Notes: generated by a model not told the origin, from the sequence alone. DNA of 64,000 nt from Acheta domesticus (GCA_031308135.1 JAHLJT010008756.1:136635775-136699774), one strand, 5' to 3'. Numbered from the stretch's first letter, positions 1 to 10,959 are shown. Program-made: numbers and translations.

Positions 1-1219
1 TGCAGCCGGATACCAAAATGATTATATTGTTACGAGTCATTGAAACAGATATATGAAGCATTTTTTTAAAAAAAAATACATATTCTATTTCAATTAAACA
101 TTCAGCGTGTTATTTTCAGTACGCGTCGCCGTTGATAATTGTCACTTTATGCAACTTTGAAAATGTTTTCTCAACACTTTTTCCCTTTCCATGCAACATG
201 GCGGCCGGCGTCAGGTCTGACTTTTCAAACGAAGTGCTCGTGTTGCGGTCACGTGGTTCGTGACGTAAACTGGTACTGCGCGAAAACGAGCAAAACTCGG
301 TGCGCCGGACTAGCCCACCCACCTCCTTCCACCACAGGTGCATCCTCGCGTCCGACACTCGGCCCCGCTAGACTTCCCGCATCTAGCAATTAGCAGTCTT
401 GCATAACCCCAGGGAACAATTTACTCGTACATTCGTATTATTACAGCTAAAACATACCTCCATTTAATATTTGTGAGACTTTGCAAGACACTCTCAGTGA
501 ATTAAAATTAGTTATATTTCACTTTTCTTTACATATTTTATTATAATTTCAAGCAGTGCTTGATTTATACAATTTTTGTTTCCGGAACCCACCTCAAATT
601 ACTTATCAATTTAATAGAAATAATGATACATTTATAGTATAATTTATAATTATTCCCGAGGTCCCACAACGCCGTTCCGGCGCGTTTCGCCAGAAATCAA
701 GCCCTGATTACAAGGAATCTGATTTCAATGCACATACACATTTTCCCACGTGATCTGAAAGTACGCTCACTCGATGCGTACATGAAGCGCCCAACTTCTA
801 ATTGTTTAAATGTAATTAAATGACGCATACTTGTACCTTGCATATTTCGCGCGTTTTCCTAATAATCATATTCTGCAAATTGCTAATTATTATGCCACAT
901 TTTGCTTTAAAAGGTTTATCGTTCCACATTTACTTAATACATTTAATTTTCAACTCTATATTGATTTTATATACGTGATTCATTTAGTTACAACTACACA
1001 CTATAGGTTACTTAAAATATTGGCTCACACCTTTATGTCGAATACCTCAAGACACGAATTTGCATGTTCTGCAATCATGCCGGTCTACACATCGGCTTTG
1101 ACAGCTTTCCCCAGCCAGATCTCCCCCAGCTGTATACTGCCCCACCAGGAAGAGCTCTTGGCTGGTCTCCCGACGTGAGCGCGAGTGTAGTGTATGCCCA
1201 TGTTCGTGTAAGCGCGCGC

Positions 1220-1221
<2 letters not shown>

Positions 1222-1288
<67 letters not shown>
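1222..1288. repeat. (GT)n(GA)n microsatellite
   Basis: A pure GT run is followed directly by a GA run and a short G run. The matching place in the right arm (41535-41765) is a much longer, interrupted CA array, so this locus has changed length between the arms. Confidence 0.95.
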
Positions 1289-1295
<7 letters not shown>

Positions 1296-1339
1296 TTGTA
1301 AGAGGTGAGTGGAAAAAATCTAATTAATCCAAATTAAAT

Positions 1340-1569
1340 ATAATAATAATAACAATAATAATAATAAGTAAGAACTTATCTGATCTCCCAGGTAATTCAA
1401 AAGACTGGAAAGAGCAAGAAATTGCTTTATTTGGACCATGACTCACATTTTGCGCAAAGTATTGTAGAGGCACCGACAGTCCCTAGATCTGCTCCTTAGG
1501 TAGCTGGTTGCAACCTGGAGTAGATTTTATACTCAGCCGATTCATAACATCTGTAGTCGTGACATGGAG

Positions 1570-1605
<36 letters not shown>

Positions 1606-1625
1606 CAACAATAACAACAATGCGG
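1340..1625 (+). mobile_element. Non-LTR retrotransposon 3' end with (TAA)n tail, internally deleted
   Basis: The end of a reverse-transcriptase-type reading frame (HILRKVL then TAG, ending about 1467) is followed by a 3' UTR and an AAT repeat at 1575-1618. The same 3' UTR occurs at 5608-5800, 36800-37001, 41042-41177 and 51600-51735. Relative to the right-arm copy this one lacks about 190 bases of coding sequence, apparently lost between two TAA runs, and its frame is shifted, so it is a dead fragment. Confidence 0.75.
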
Positions 1626-1639
1626 GGGGCAGGGCTTGG

Positions 1640-1990
1640 GTATGTGATGAGTGGGGAGGCGGCGGAAAGTGCAAGGCGTGTGCGCCGGGCAGTACGTGGT
1701 GTTTGGGAGGGGGGTGTTGACGGGCCGAGCGAAGGTGTGGACGGGGCTGGGGCGCGCGGGCGAGCGCCCAATCGATGGCGTGCCGGCGCGTGCACGTGGG
1801 CGGGCGGGCGCGCGTGTGTGTGCGCTCGGATTCCGCCGCCTTTGAAGCTGCCAGCGCGTACGCACGCCCCCTCCCCTCCCCCGCTCCCCCCGCAGGGGCA
1901 AAAATATCAGCGGCCACGCCCCCCACCCCGCCCACGGGCGCCAGGTCACCTCCCCGCCACATACGCCCACGCCAATCGCCCGGCCACACA
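1640..1990. other. GC- and CpG-rich low-complexity segment
   Basis: Purine-rich GGGCG-type sequence passes into CCCCACC-type sequence. Several long overlapping frames cross it on both strands, which is expected from composition, and none has domain character. The right-arm equivalent is 40640-41035. Confidence 0.6.
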
Positions 1991-2013
1991 CCCTTTCTGG
2001 AGTAACTGGCACT

Positions 2014-2256
2014 ATAGTACGAATTTTCTAACGCTTCCTCTCAAGCCCCTATAGCCACGATGGACTACCACACGGTATTTCGAGTCTTCTCTGTCGTGGC
2101 GATAGATGTCACATGATCGCAGGAACTGCTAGATACGGTCGCGATCATGGTATAACGAGCGGCACATGCGAGAAAGACGAGAAATACATATTTAATATTA
2201 ACATATCCAATCGTGAAGACAGGCATTGAGAGGCAACGTTAGAAAATCGCAGTATA
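2014..2256. mobile_element. Hairpin MITE, family A
   Basis: The two halves are near-perfect reverse complements over about 240 bases and end in TATAGTACGA and TCGCAGTATA. Related copies lie at 10672-10905, 35020-35258, 40384-40626 (the right-arm equivalent) and, as a half, 63192-63257. TA at both outer edges would fit Tc1/mariner-type target choice. There is no coding capacity. The termini resemble those of family B (55636-55811), suggesting one mobilising transposase for both; that is inference. Confidence 0.8.
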
Positions 2257-2570
2257 ATTTTACTGACACTTCACCAATTTTTGATATGTTTTTAACGGTC
2301 TGAGTAAAATTGTGTTCAAAAAGTCAGTTGCGCAGAAATCCAGAGTTTTTAATATTTTATTCAAAAAGCAAATGAATGACACATTTTCCATGATTACCAT
2401 CGTGTTCCTCGTCATTTTCCTCCACAAGACTATGTTTTTTATTCTACTTCTGCAACAAGACGATTTGGCAAAAGTGCACAAGATTATTCCGTAAGAATAA
2501 CGGTCCATGAGTCCATTGTGCCCTCACGACCGTGAAAATGAGTATAGCTATACTTTCTCGTATACGTATG

Positions 2571-2799
2571 CACTGGTGGATTCAGGGAGGGCCATGCCCC
2601 CCCCCCAAGGCTTGGTTTTCGTTTACCTTCCTTTATATGGCGAAATTGATTTAAATATTCATGTTCCAATTATGTACTTAAACAATAATATCGTATAGTA
2701 TATCTACAGTACATAAATATACAATATAATAATAATGTTTATTATTTAACAAAATTCTACGATGCCACCCCCCCCAATGAACGGCTGAATCCGCCCCTG
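2571..2799. mobile_element. hAT-like MITE with perfect 8-bp target duplication
   Basis: The element starts CACTGGTGGATTCAGG and ends CTGAATCCGCCCCTG, an imperfect terminal inverted repeat of the common CAGGGGCGGATTCAG type. It is flanked by the identical octamer TACGTATG at 2563-2570 and 2800-2807. Eight-base duplications are characteristic of hAT transposons. It is only 229 bases with no transposase, so it is non-autonomous. The same insertion, with the same duplication, is at 39817-40060. Confidence 0.88.
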
Positions 2800-3235
2800 T
2801 ACGTATGTATATACGGAGTAATACACATAGTCTAACGAATGTCATGCAATGCTGCGAAATATAGTTATTTCCATATTTTAACTGAAATACACGTTTTAGG
2901 GGCCCTTGACTTACAGAAAAAGTTTATTTTTTAAAACGTCCGACCGTGTCTCCGTCCATCCATCCATCATCAGCATCTCCGTGAACATCATTAGTGCCAG
3001 AACTGTTTGTAGAATTTTTGCCAAATTCCGAGATTGATCTGGCCCGTCTTGAAGCCTACGATTTTGAAAAGTTTTCTTTGAATTTTAGAGGTACTTTACA
3101 GGGACGTTTTCCAAAATTTGTTGCGCACCGTGCACCCGGACCAGAGCAACAGCTTTTATCGCTGCAGCATCTCCCACTGGGGAGCCTCGCCTTCGAGCCC
3201 GAAGTTGCTGGATTTTCAGACACCCTGTACATCTA

Positions 3236-3440
3236 TTTCTTGGCGCGTGGGGGCTTGTCTTCACGATGGAATATCTCACGATATTTTCGCGTCGTTCTCG
3301 ATCGCCGCTGTTAGGAGTTACATGATCGCGGACTGTATCGAGCAGTGCAATCATGCGATTCCTACCGGCACCATCGAGAAGGACGCGAAATATCATGTGA
3401 TATTCTATCGGGAAGACACGCCCCCACGCGCCAAGAAATA
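3236..3440. mobile_element. Hairpin MITE, variant of family A
   Basis: An inverted repeat with outer arms TTTCTTGGCGCGTGGGGG and CCCCCACGCGCCAAGAAA. The interior is close to family A (CACGATGGAATATC, GACGCGAAATATC, ATGATCGCG), but the ends differ from the TACTGCGATTT ends of the other copies. The right-arm equivalent is 39171-39377. Confidence 0.75.
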
Positions 3441-3444
3441 AAAA

Positions 3445-3620
3445 CCCAAGTAAAGGTCGAATTCACATACTGTCTGCAGCAGTATTCTAGCAGACACTTG
3501 CTGGTTATCCGCTGGTTTTCCGACGAATACCACATGAATACCAGAGCAGAATCTCATCGAAAGGGTCACGGATTGCGTACGATTTCTCTGCCTGATCTTC
3601 TTCCCTCCTTACACACAATG
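3445..3620 (+). mobile_element. Degraded SINE-A fragment
   Basis: The order GGTCGAATTC, TATTCTAGCAG, TGGTTATCCG, CCACATGAATACCAGAGCAG, GGTCACGGA and CTCCTTACACACA follows the body of SINE-A (see 35762-36280), but the similarity is low. The matching right-arm piece is 38995-39167. Confidence 0.5.
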
Positions 3621-4123
3621 GACGCACTACATTGCCACATCAGTTCGCAGCCCGGAATACAGGTACAGTTTTCGTGCACATTCTCATACAGATTCTGTAC
3701 AGAAATTTCAAGGTCCCAAATTGTAAATGTAAAAGCCAAAAGTCGCGCATACACGATCTGTAAGTGTTCTTCGTGAATTTGGGAGTCTACGGGGTAACAA
3801 CTGAATTGCGCCATCCGAGTACTTTCAGTACAGTGTAACATTTCTTTCTGCGTGCTTTCAATGGAAGTATTTCTGTGCATTGCGCTCGGCTGTGTGACCT
3901 TTATTAAGAATTAATTAAACATTTGGAGCATAGAGAAGAAAAAATAGGAAAGCAGGAATAGGGAAGGAGATATTAACCCAATTTCAAGTCCCAGAAACGC
4001 ACCGCAGCACTACTTGGCTTTTGCAGAAAAAGGGTACTCGTAATCTAGCTAAATCTAATCTTACAACTGATTTATAGCTAGCATGCCTTAACTAGTTCGC
4101 TGCGTAAGTGTGAACATGCTCCG

Positions 4124-4531
4124 ATGAAGGGCGCCCAACGAATACACAGAAGCGAAGTCATGTGGTACCTAATTATTCTTATGGAACGAGGTGGTGTTTT
4201 CGAGAACGTGAACAGTGATGCGGCCAAATCGGTTCGTCAATGTAATACCGTTACTGAAATTATTAAAAGAGGAGTCGAAGAAAGTCATACTATTAATGAG
4301 ATAGTAATAACGAAGGGAATATTCTATCGCCTCCTATATTATTTCAGTAGTATACTTTACCTTTGTGGCTCTCACACGCAACCAATCTTTATAATGAGGT
4401 CTCTAAAGAAAATTTCACGGAGACGTGAAGAATTGCCTGTTGACTTAAAAAATATGAAGGATTTGTTCAAAAAACCACAATTCAATATTCATGTAAAATG
4501 CAAACCGCAATGCACATCAGAGTTTTTTTGA
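4124..4531 (+). other. 135-codon open frame inside the repeat arm, probably not a gene
   Basis: An ATG-started frame of 135 codons in the left arm. I recognise no domain. The right-arm copy (38448-38182, minus) is interrupted by frame changes, and the frame is not maintained in the diverged third copy at 23205-23500. Lack of conservation among three copies argues against coding; it is listed only as the longest open frame in this part of the arm not made of simple repeats. Confidence 0.15.
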
Positions 4532-4990
4532 ATCTATATCGTTAAATGCATCTTAAAATCTAAAAATCCCTTAAAATCTAAAATTTTGAGGCCAGAGGCC
4601 TCAAAGAAACGTTCCTCACACTGCATTCTACAGGATGAGATCTTCACCATTCTAATATATGTTTGCTGGTTCGGCACTTCTCGATTCTACACCACTTGTT
4701 CAGAGCCTGTAGAATCTGGAACAGTAGTGGATTTACTAATTACTTGATATTCTATGCGATGGAATTACACTGGTGTACCTCTTTACTGGATAATAAAGGT
4801 AAATAAGAATAGTTCGTGGTGACAAGGGTGTATTATATTGTTACCAATTACAAGGTGACACATGGAACAAGTGACGGAGGATAAGAGGGTCTTCAAGAAA
4901 AATACATATTTCAGGCTTAAAAAATGGAAAAATAAGGAAACGGGTGAGGTTAAGCACGCGAGAGTTCTCGCACGGGCACGCTAGTTTTGT
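4315..4990 (+). repeat. Dispersed repeat H, copy 1
   Basis: About 675 bases that occur here, inverted at 37618-38292, and as a clearly older copy in the same orientation at 23205-23889. The unit runs from a CTCCTATATTATT motif to a terminal block containing GCGAGAGTTCTCGCAC, itself a short palindrome, followed by GCTAG. No terminal repeats or coding motifs were recognised. Confidence 0.75.
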
Positions 4991-5349
4991 GGATTTTTTT
5001 GAGTGTCGCGTGAACCTGTGACCCTTGTAAAGAAGAGCCCCTGGCGAGGGGGAAGAGGGGGTGTTTTTGCTGCGCTGTGCGCGACGAGGCCTCCAGATGG
5101 CCTCGGACTGAAAAAGAGGGCGGCGAGACGGCACTGCTCTTTCTGCTGCGCGCCCGCAATGGAGCCACGGGCAATGAAGACGATCCAAAAAACGGCAACG
5201 CACGAAGGGGAAGAGAATGACGGAACTTAACAGGACGTCCGCGAAACGCGTTTCGCGGGTCCCCCGCGAAAATCACTAATAGAGAACTTATTCTTTTTTT
5301 TTTCGCGAATGGGCCGTCTCGGACCACGCATACATGCACCGGCACTTAA

Positions 5350-5607
5350 CGGGGCTAAGTTATCATTTTAGCTAGGTGGCAGTTGCATCTCGATTCATCA
5401 GGAGATCAGCGTTAGAGGAACCGATTTTTATCCAGCAAAGTTGTTAGTTCTGAGGAAGAGAAGATGGAATGATGATGATAATGAGGGGTGATTGGACGAC
5501 ACACACACAAACACACCTATGCCCGAGGCGGAACTCGAATACGCGAACCTTCCGTCCAATATCGCCACGGCACTACTGCTTTGGCGATCTCGGCTATCCG
5601 GACCGGC
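5350..5607 (-). mobile_element. tRNA-derived SINE (Leu/Ser-like head), left-arm copy
   Basis: Read on the minus strand the head starts CCGGTCCGGATAGCCGAGAT, matching the A box of type II tRNAs (TRGCCGAG), and has a B-box-like block at GTATTCGAGTTCC followed by GCCTCGGGC. A non-tRNA body follows. The right-arm copy is 37002-37255. Confidence 0.65.
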
Positions 5608-5800
5608 TAATATTATTATTATTCCACTACTTCACGACTAAAAATGTTAAGAGTCGGCTCAAAATAAAATCTACTCCAGGTTGCAACAGTTACCTAAGGA
5701 GAAGAACTAGGGACTATCGGTGCTTCTACAATACTTTGCACAAAATGTGGGCTGTTCCAAATAAATTATTATTAATATTATTAATATTATGTTATTATTA
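5608..5800 (-). mobile_element. Non-LTR retrotransposon 3' UTR with ATT/AAT tail
   Basis: It is the same 3' UTR as at 1340-1625 and 41042-41177, in the opposite orientation, with a short AAT-type tail at its low-coordinate end next to the SINE head. It is the equivalent of 36800-37001 in the right arm. Confidence 0.72.
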
Positions 5801-6329
5801 ATGTTAGAATTTTCTTTGCTTCTGGGAGCTCCAGGCGTGAGATGTAGCGCAACAATGCAGGCCAGTGCAAACTATAATACTAAAGAAACACCCCTTTCTA
5901 TTTTCAGTCGACAGCAATACATCTTTCCGCATTTCGACGTGCAGTCTTCCGTAAGTTAAGCATATTGATGTCAAGCAGACATTACTTTTCCTTAATATAT
6001 TTTCATCTTCTTCTAATGGCGACGCACCTGAATTGTAAGGAGAGGCGAATGTGAGGGGTGGAGCTCGAGTGAGCAGGGCATCGCCCGGTGCAAACAACGG
6101 GGCGCGATGAAAATGCAAAAGCATCGCGCGCGCGCTCCGTGTTTGGTTAACGCGCGGGAGTGCAAATGCAAGAACGGAGGGCCAGGCTAATCAGCGGTGG
6201 CCCGCGGGTCACTCGCCTCTCACAGGGCAGGAGGGGAGCGCCACTTCCCTCCCACAGTGCTGCCACAATATGCACAGGGCCACAGTGGTGGCCCGCAGAC
6301 AAGCGGAGGGCCATCGGGGCTGCACAATT

Positions 6330-6845
6330 GATTGTTATTAGTAATTCCGGGCGCGTCAACTACTAGGGTCATTAGTCGTGTACGTGTAGTGCATGTTTTT
6401 GCTCGGGAAGTGGCGGTGGTCTTCCCCTGCTGGATGGCGAGATCCCGCGCGGACGTCGGATAGTGGGATTTTCCTGAAGCAGGTATCTCCCACCAGCGTG
6501 GCACCGCCCCAATCGGGACAAGCTGTAAGCTCTCGATCGGTCTCTCGGCATGTGTGGTAGGTAGTACATGCTAATATGTATATGTAAGGGCTGAGGATAG
6601 GACAAGGAAGAGGAAGGAAAGATCGCTCGCGGTCTGTGGCCTGTTAGGGTACTGCTCTGGCATTCGCCTGATGTTGATCGGAGAAACCACGATAAGCTAC
6701 CGATCAAAGCAGCCGGCCGCTAGAATTCTCTTCCGGACAGCGACCGAATTCGACCTAGTGTCAAAAATGACAAGCTAGTGTCAAAAATCCTACCTCTCGG
6801 TCAGAGGAACTGCAGTGACATCAGTTGATGCACTGAGCCACCTCT
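6330..6845 (-). mobile_element. SINE-A, near full length, left-arm copy
   Basis: Equivalent to 35762-36280 in the right arm, where the family is described. The B-box part of the head is missing and a block containing TTTTTGACACTAG is duplicated instead. The tail ends in an ATTAGTAATTCCGGGCGCG block (minus-strand sense GGAATTACTAAT). Confidence 0.85.
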
Positions 6846-7180
6846 CCCCCTCCCGCGGAGCCGCAACAATAAGCATGGGGCAACACTGGTGGTCCGCAGG
6901 CAAGCGCAGGCCCATGAGGGCCGCCCACTCGATCAGGCCACCCAACCTTCCCAACTCTCATCCGCGCAGAGACACAACCAACACCGCTTCTCCTCACTGA
7001 ACAAATCCGCCACAGTCGCGATTCGAACAGCCGACCTCCCGAGCCCGCTTCTCCAGTCGCAGTCTGGCGACGGCGCGCGCTCGCCCGACCGGTAGATCCC
7101 GTCTCCGCTTGCCCCACCCTCTACCCCCCTCTGCGCATGCCGGCGCGCCGCGTCATGAGCTTGTTTTTGGACGCAGCGCG

Positions 7181-8180
7181 NNNNNNNNNNNNNNNNNNNN
7201 NNNNNNNNNNNNNNNNNNNNNNNNNNNNNNNNNNNNNNNNNNNNNNNNNNNNNNNNNNNNNNNNNNNNNNNNNNNNNNNNNNNNNNNNNNNNNNNNNNNN
7301 NNNNNNNNNNNNNNNNNNNNNNNNNNNNNNNNNNNNNNNNNNNNNNNNNNNNNNNNNNNNNNNNNNNNNNNNNNNNNNNNNNNNNNNNNNNNNNNNNNNN
7401 NNNNNNNNNNNNNNNNNNNNNNNNNNNNNNNNNNNNNNNNNNNNNNNNNNNNNNNNNNNNNNNNNNNNNNNNNNNNNNNNNNNNNNNNNNNNNNNNNNNN
7501 NNNNNNNNNNNNNNNNNNNNNNNNNNNNNNNNNNNNNNNNNNNNNNNNNNNNNNNNNNNNNNNNNNNNNNNNNNNNNNNNNNNNNNNNNNNNNNNNNNNN
7601 NNNNNNNNNNNNNNNNNNNNNNNNNNNNNNNNNNNNNNNNNNNNNNNNNNNNNNNNNNNNNNNNNNNNNNNNNNNNNNNNNNNNNNNNNNNNNNNNNNNN
7701 NNNNNNNNNNNNNNNNNNNNNNNNNNNNNNNNNNNNNNNNNNNNNNNNNNNNNNNNNNNNNNNNNNNNNNNNNNNNNNNNNNNNNNNNNNNNNNNNNNNN
7801 NNNNNNNNNNNNNNNNNNNNNNNNNNNNNNNNNNNNNNNNNNNNNNNNNNNNNNNNNNNNNNNNNNNNNNNNNNNNNNNNNNNNNNNNNNNNNNNNNNNN
7901 NNNNNNNNNNNNNNNNNNNNNNNNNNNNNNNNNNNNNNNNNNNNNNNNNNNNNNNNNNNNNNNNNNNNNNNNNNNNNNNNNNNNNNNNNNNNNNNNNNNN
8001 NNNNNNNNNNNNNNNNNNNNNNNNNNNNNNNNNNNNNNNNNNNNNNNNNNNNNNNNNNNNNNNNNNNNNNNNNNNNNNNNNNNNNNNNNNNNNNNNNNNN
8101 NNNNNNNNNNNNNNNNNNNNNNNNNNNNNNNNNNNNNNNNNNNNNNNNNNNNNNNNNNNNNNNNNNNNNNNNNNNNNNNN
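7181..8180. other. Assembly gap of exactly 1000 N
   Basis: A run of N with a round length, typical of a scaffolding gap of unknown true size. It coincides with the inner end of the left repeat arm, so the junction cannot be seen. The long open frames reported across it contain only undefined residues and are meaningless. Confidence 0.99.
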
Positions 8181-8285
8181 CTTCAGGGCTGCACCATTAC
8201 TAGAGATCGCACTCTCTACGCAACCACAATCACCCGTCCACCATCCGACTAAGCCGCCTTTCGCACTACTACCGCCCTGCTACCT

Positions 8286-8372
8286 CACTAGCACTCAAAC
8301 ACCCTCCACCAGTACTAACCACCACCACCACCACCAGCACCACCGCCACCACCACCGTCACCACCACGACAC
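8286..8372. repeat. CCA-rich microsatellite
   Basis: Imperfect CCA/CCG/TCA trinucleotide array running directly into the head of the SINE-A copy that follows. Confidence 0.85.
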
Positions 8373-8379
8373 CGGCAGA

Positions 8380-8885
8380 GGTGTCACTGCAGTACCTCTG
8401 ACTGGGAGGTCCTAGGATTCGAGACCCGACTGTGGCAGGAATTTCTGCACTGGCTGTAGAGCTAGGTCGAATTCAGTCGTTGTCCACAAAATAATTGTAG
8501 CGGTTCGGCTCCTCTGATCGGTAGTTTTCCTATGTTTCTCCAATTAACACCAGGCGAATGCCGGAGCAGTGCCCTACAAAACGGACCACGGACCGCGCGC
8601 GGTCTTTCCTACGTCTTTCTTTCTTCCTTGTCCTATCCTTACTTTACATACACACACACTAACATGCCCTAGACTACCGCACATGTGGGGAGACCGGTCG
8701 TGAGCTTGCCCCGCTGGTGGGAGATACCTGGTTGGGGAAAACTTCGGCTGGTCGACGGTAGGTCGGCGCCGGATCTCACCATCCAGCGAGGGAAGATCAC
8801 CGCCACCTCCCGATCAAAGAATACGCACTACATATACGGGTCTAATGACCTCATTAGTTGTCGCGTTCGAAATCACAATCAACCA
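8380..8885 (+). mobile_element. SINE-A copy
   Basis: Head with GTGTCACTGCAGTACCTCTG, then GGTCCTAGGATTCGAGACCC (B-box-like) and a body that follows the family order to the end block near 8885. The very 5' end is replaced by trinucleotide repeats. The copy is clearly diverged from the arm copies. Confidence 0.8.
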
Positions 8886-9142
8886 GCAGCAGCACCACCA
8901 CCACTTTTCCCAAGAAAAGTGCCATTGGGTGACTTTCTTCATTTCATTTCATTTTTTATTGTTATTCCCATTTATAGCGTTTACTTTTTATTTCCCATTT
9001 GAAATAGATTGTAAATGTTCGTAGAAAAAAAGAACACCACCTCTACCACCATTAACACTCCCACAACCTCATGAACAATTACAAGCGCCTCCACCTCCAA
9101 TTGAGAACTATCTGCATCGATAGTGCCCCTTCGAGCATTATT

Positions 9143-9281
9143 AGAAAGTTTTTGCACTTCATAGCGGACATTACTATCGATCTTCAGCGTATGCGCAGTT
9201 CAAGTTTCGCGTCACTTTTGTGCATCTGCGCTTGCGCAGAAGATCGATAGTGGTGTCCGCTATAAAGTGCAAAAACTCTCT
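9143..9281. mobile_element. Short hairpin element, family C
   Basis: The left arm (AGAAAGTTTTTGCACTTCAT...) and right arm (...AAAGTGCAAAAACTCTCT) pair over roughly 55 bases each with few mismatches, around an AT/GC-mixed loop. GATCGATAG and TGCGCAG blocks recur in both arms. I found no second copy in the window. Confidence 0.7.
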
Positions 9282-9399
9282 AGTATTCCCTCCCCACCGC
9301 CACCATAGACTAAGGATCTGCATCATCTTTACTCTACATACATCTACTTACTTACATCTTTACTCTATGCCGCCACCAACCACATCGCTTTCTTCCTGT

Positions 9400-9690
9400 T
9401 GCGGCGCCTGCCTCGTGCGCTGCGCCGCTCTCGTCCCTCCCCTCCCCTCCCCCCTCCCCCCTCCCTCCCTTTCCCTTCCTCCTCCCCGCAGGCGCTATTT
9501 TAGCCTTTGCCCGGCCGCTTCATTAATCCTGCGTCAGCCAATACGTCAGGCGGGTAGGCAGGCAGGCGGGCGCCCCGCGATGGAGGCTTCCTGTCGTAGT
9601 TCCGGCTCTTATCGCGCGCTACACCGGCGGCGGCGTGGCGCTACCAGCGGACTCATGGCACGGCGGGCGGCATAGGAGCGCTGCGAATTG
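9400..9690. promoter_or_regulatory. CpG-rich segment, possibly promoter-like
   Basis: CpG-dense, non-tandem sequence with a CCAAT motif (AGCCAATACGTCA, about 9536-9548). No adjacent coding exon was recognised, so promoter function is only a possibility suggested by composition. Confidence 0.2.
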
Positions 9691-9741
9691 AACGTAGAAC
9701 ACGAACCATAACAGTCTGGATAGCGGAGGTCGTTAAGGCTA

Positions 9742-10319
9742 CAGTCTGAGTGGATCCGTCTTCGGCCGAATATTTGAAACCCTCACTAGAGCGCAGGCAC
9801 GGTTACTTGCATCCGACGAGTTCTGGCGAACACGGCTGAACTTCGAAGTCGGCAGACCGATATCAAATGAGTTTTGATTTATTCGGCCGATCTGAGCCGT
9901 CGGAGATGGATGTTGAAAAGCTCGTTTCACTTGTACAAGAACGAAACGCTCTGTGGAAGACATCGGATTCCAGATAATACAACAGGGACAAATGGAATGA
10001 AATCGCAAGAAGAAATAGGCGAAAATAGTACAAAAAAGTGTTGTAAACATGTGACAAAACCTCACATATCTTATGGTTATGAACAGTCGTTCCTCTGTAG
10101 TAATGCATTTTCTAAAAATTCGACATATTGATTTTCAAGCAGAAGAAATTTAAGAGCAGAGCCCTCAGCAAGCAGTGTAATCTTTTCGCTTCCATTAGAT
10201 GCCACTTGTACTCAATAATTCACAGATGTCTATTGCAGTCGAATGCAGTGTGACCACTCAGGTCGGCATAGTCAGTCGTCCGAACTTTTCTTCGGTCGAA
10301 GACGGATCTACTCTGACCG
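9742..10319. mobile_element. Non-autonomous DNA transposon with TA duplication
   Basis: Terminal inverted repeats of about 30 bases: left CAGTCTGAGTGGATCCGTCT, right (reverse complement) CGGTCAGAGTAGATCCGTCT, both continuing into TCGRCCGAA. TA stands at 9740-9741 and 10320-10321. The 578-base interior has no recognisable transposase. Termini and TA target fit a Tc1/mariner-type element. Confidence 0.75.
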
Positions 10320-10326
10320 TACCCTA

Positions 10327-10500
10327 GGGCTGGAGGGCCTTAGCTGCCTCGGCTAGAAGGGTTGCGGGTCCAAATCCCCCCTCGAGGCATGAATGTTGGT
10401 GTGTACTTGTGTTGCCTGTTCCCTCTACAGTTATTCCAATGTAAACACATTGGTCGCTACATCACCTAGTAGTTATAAAAACGACCTTAAAGAACAACAA
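10327..10500 (+). mobile_element. tRNA-derived SINE fragment
   Basis: A tRNA-like head (GGCCTTAGCTGCCTCGGCTA, then GCGGGTCCAAATCCCCCCTC as the B-box/T-arm equivalent) is followed by a short unrelated body ending in an AAC-rich tail near 10500. It does not match SINE-A. No functional tRNA fold is apparent. Confidence 0.5.
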
Positions 10501-10671
10501 CAAACGAACTATGAAGTGCAGTTTCAGCTGTTCATTGACGTTCATCAGTGGGGTAACCAGGATTTGTTTAGGAGGTGGAGGCGGTGTAGTGTGGAGTTGA
10601 CTTCAATTTTTTTTTTTTTTTTTGGTGAAGAAAATTTAATTTATGCTGAATTAAATTTGAAGTTTATTTTG

Positions 10672-10905
10672 TATAGTGCGATTTTTCTAACTCTGCTCTA
10701 AGCCCGATGGCCACGATGGAATATACCACGGCATTTCGCGATCTTTTTAGGGTGCCGCTAAGGTCACATGATCAAGCAGTGCTTGATACGGTCGCGATCA
10801 CGCACATCGATAGCGGCCACGACCGAGAAAGACGCGAAATACCGTGGCATCTTCCATCGTGTGAAGACGGGCGTTGAGAGGCAAAGTTAGAAAAACCGCA
10901 GTATA
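10672..10905. mobile_element. Hairpin MITE, family A
   Basis: Starts TATAGTGCGATTTTTCTAAC and ends with GTTAGAAAAACCGCAGTATA. The interior halves pair through GGCCACGATGGAATATACC and the complementary CATCTTCCATCGTG block. TA is at both ends. Confidence 0.82.
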
Positions 10906-10959
10906 GTTATTTATAACTAGGAAACGTAATTTTTTGTAATAAAAAACAAAATGTTTACA

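Larger units (their letters stand above)
1..7180 (+). repeat. Left arm of a >7.2-kb inverted repeat
   Basis: The whole interval can be followed as the reverse complement of about 35427-42984. Base 7180, the last base before the N gap, corresponds to about 35427, and base 1 to about 42984, so the left arm may continue beyond the window. The right arm is longer by roughly 380 bases, explained mainly by a longer CA microsatellite and about 190 bases of LINE sequence missing here. In the inner part (about 4000-7180) the differences I checked are mostly one-base indels; the outer 2.5 kb also shows substitutions. Stretches 1-1220, 2808-3235, 3621-4310, 4991-5350 and 5810-6330 contain no element I recognise. 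Confidence 0.93.

Noticed and set aside
1483..2054. Several overlapping frames of 100-168 codons
   Set aside because: LINE tail plus TAA microsatellite plus GC-rich filler; the right-arm versions differ in frame.
7109..8252. Two frames of more than 360 codons
   Set aside because: They run through 1000 N and contain almost only undefined residues.
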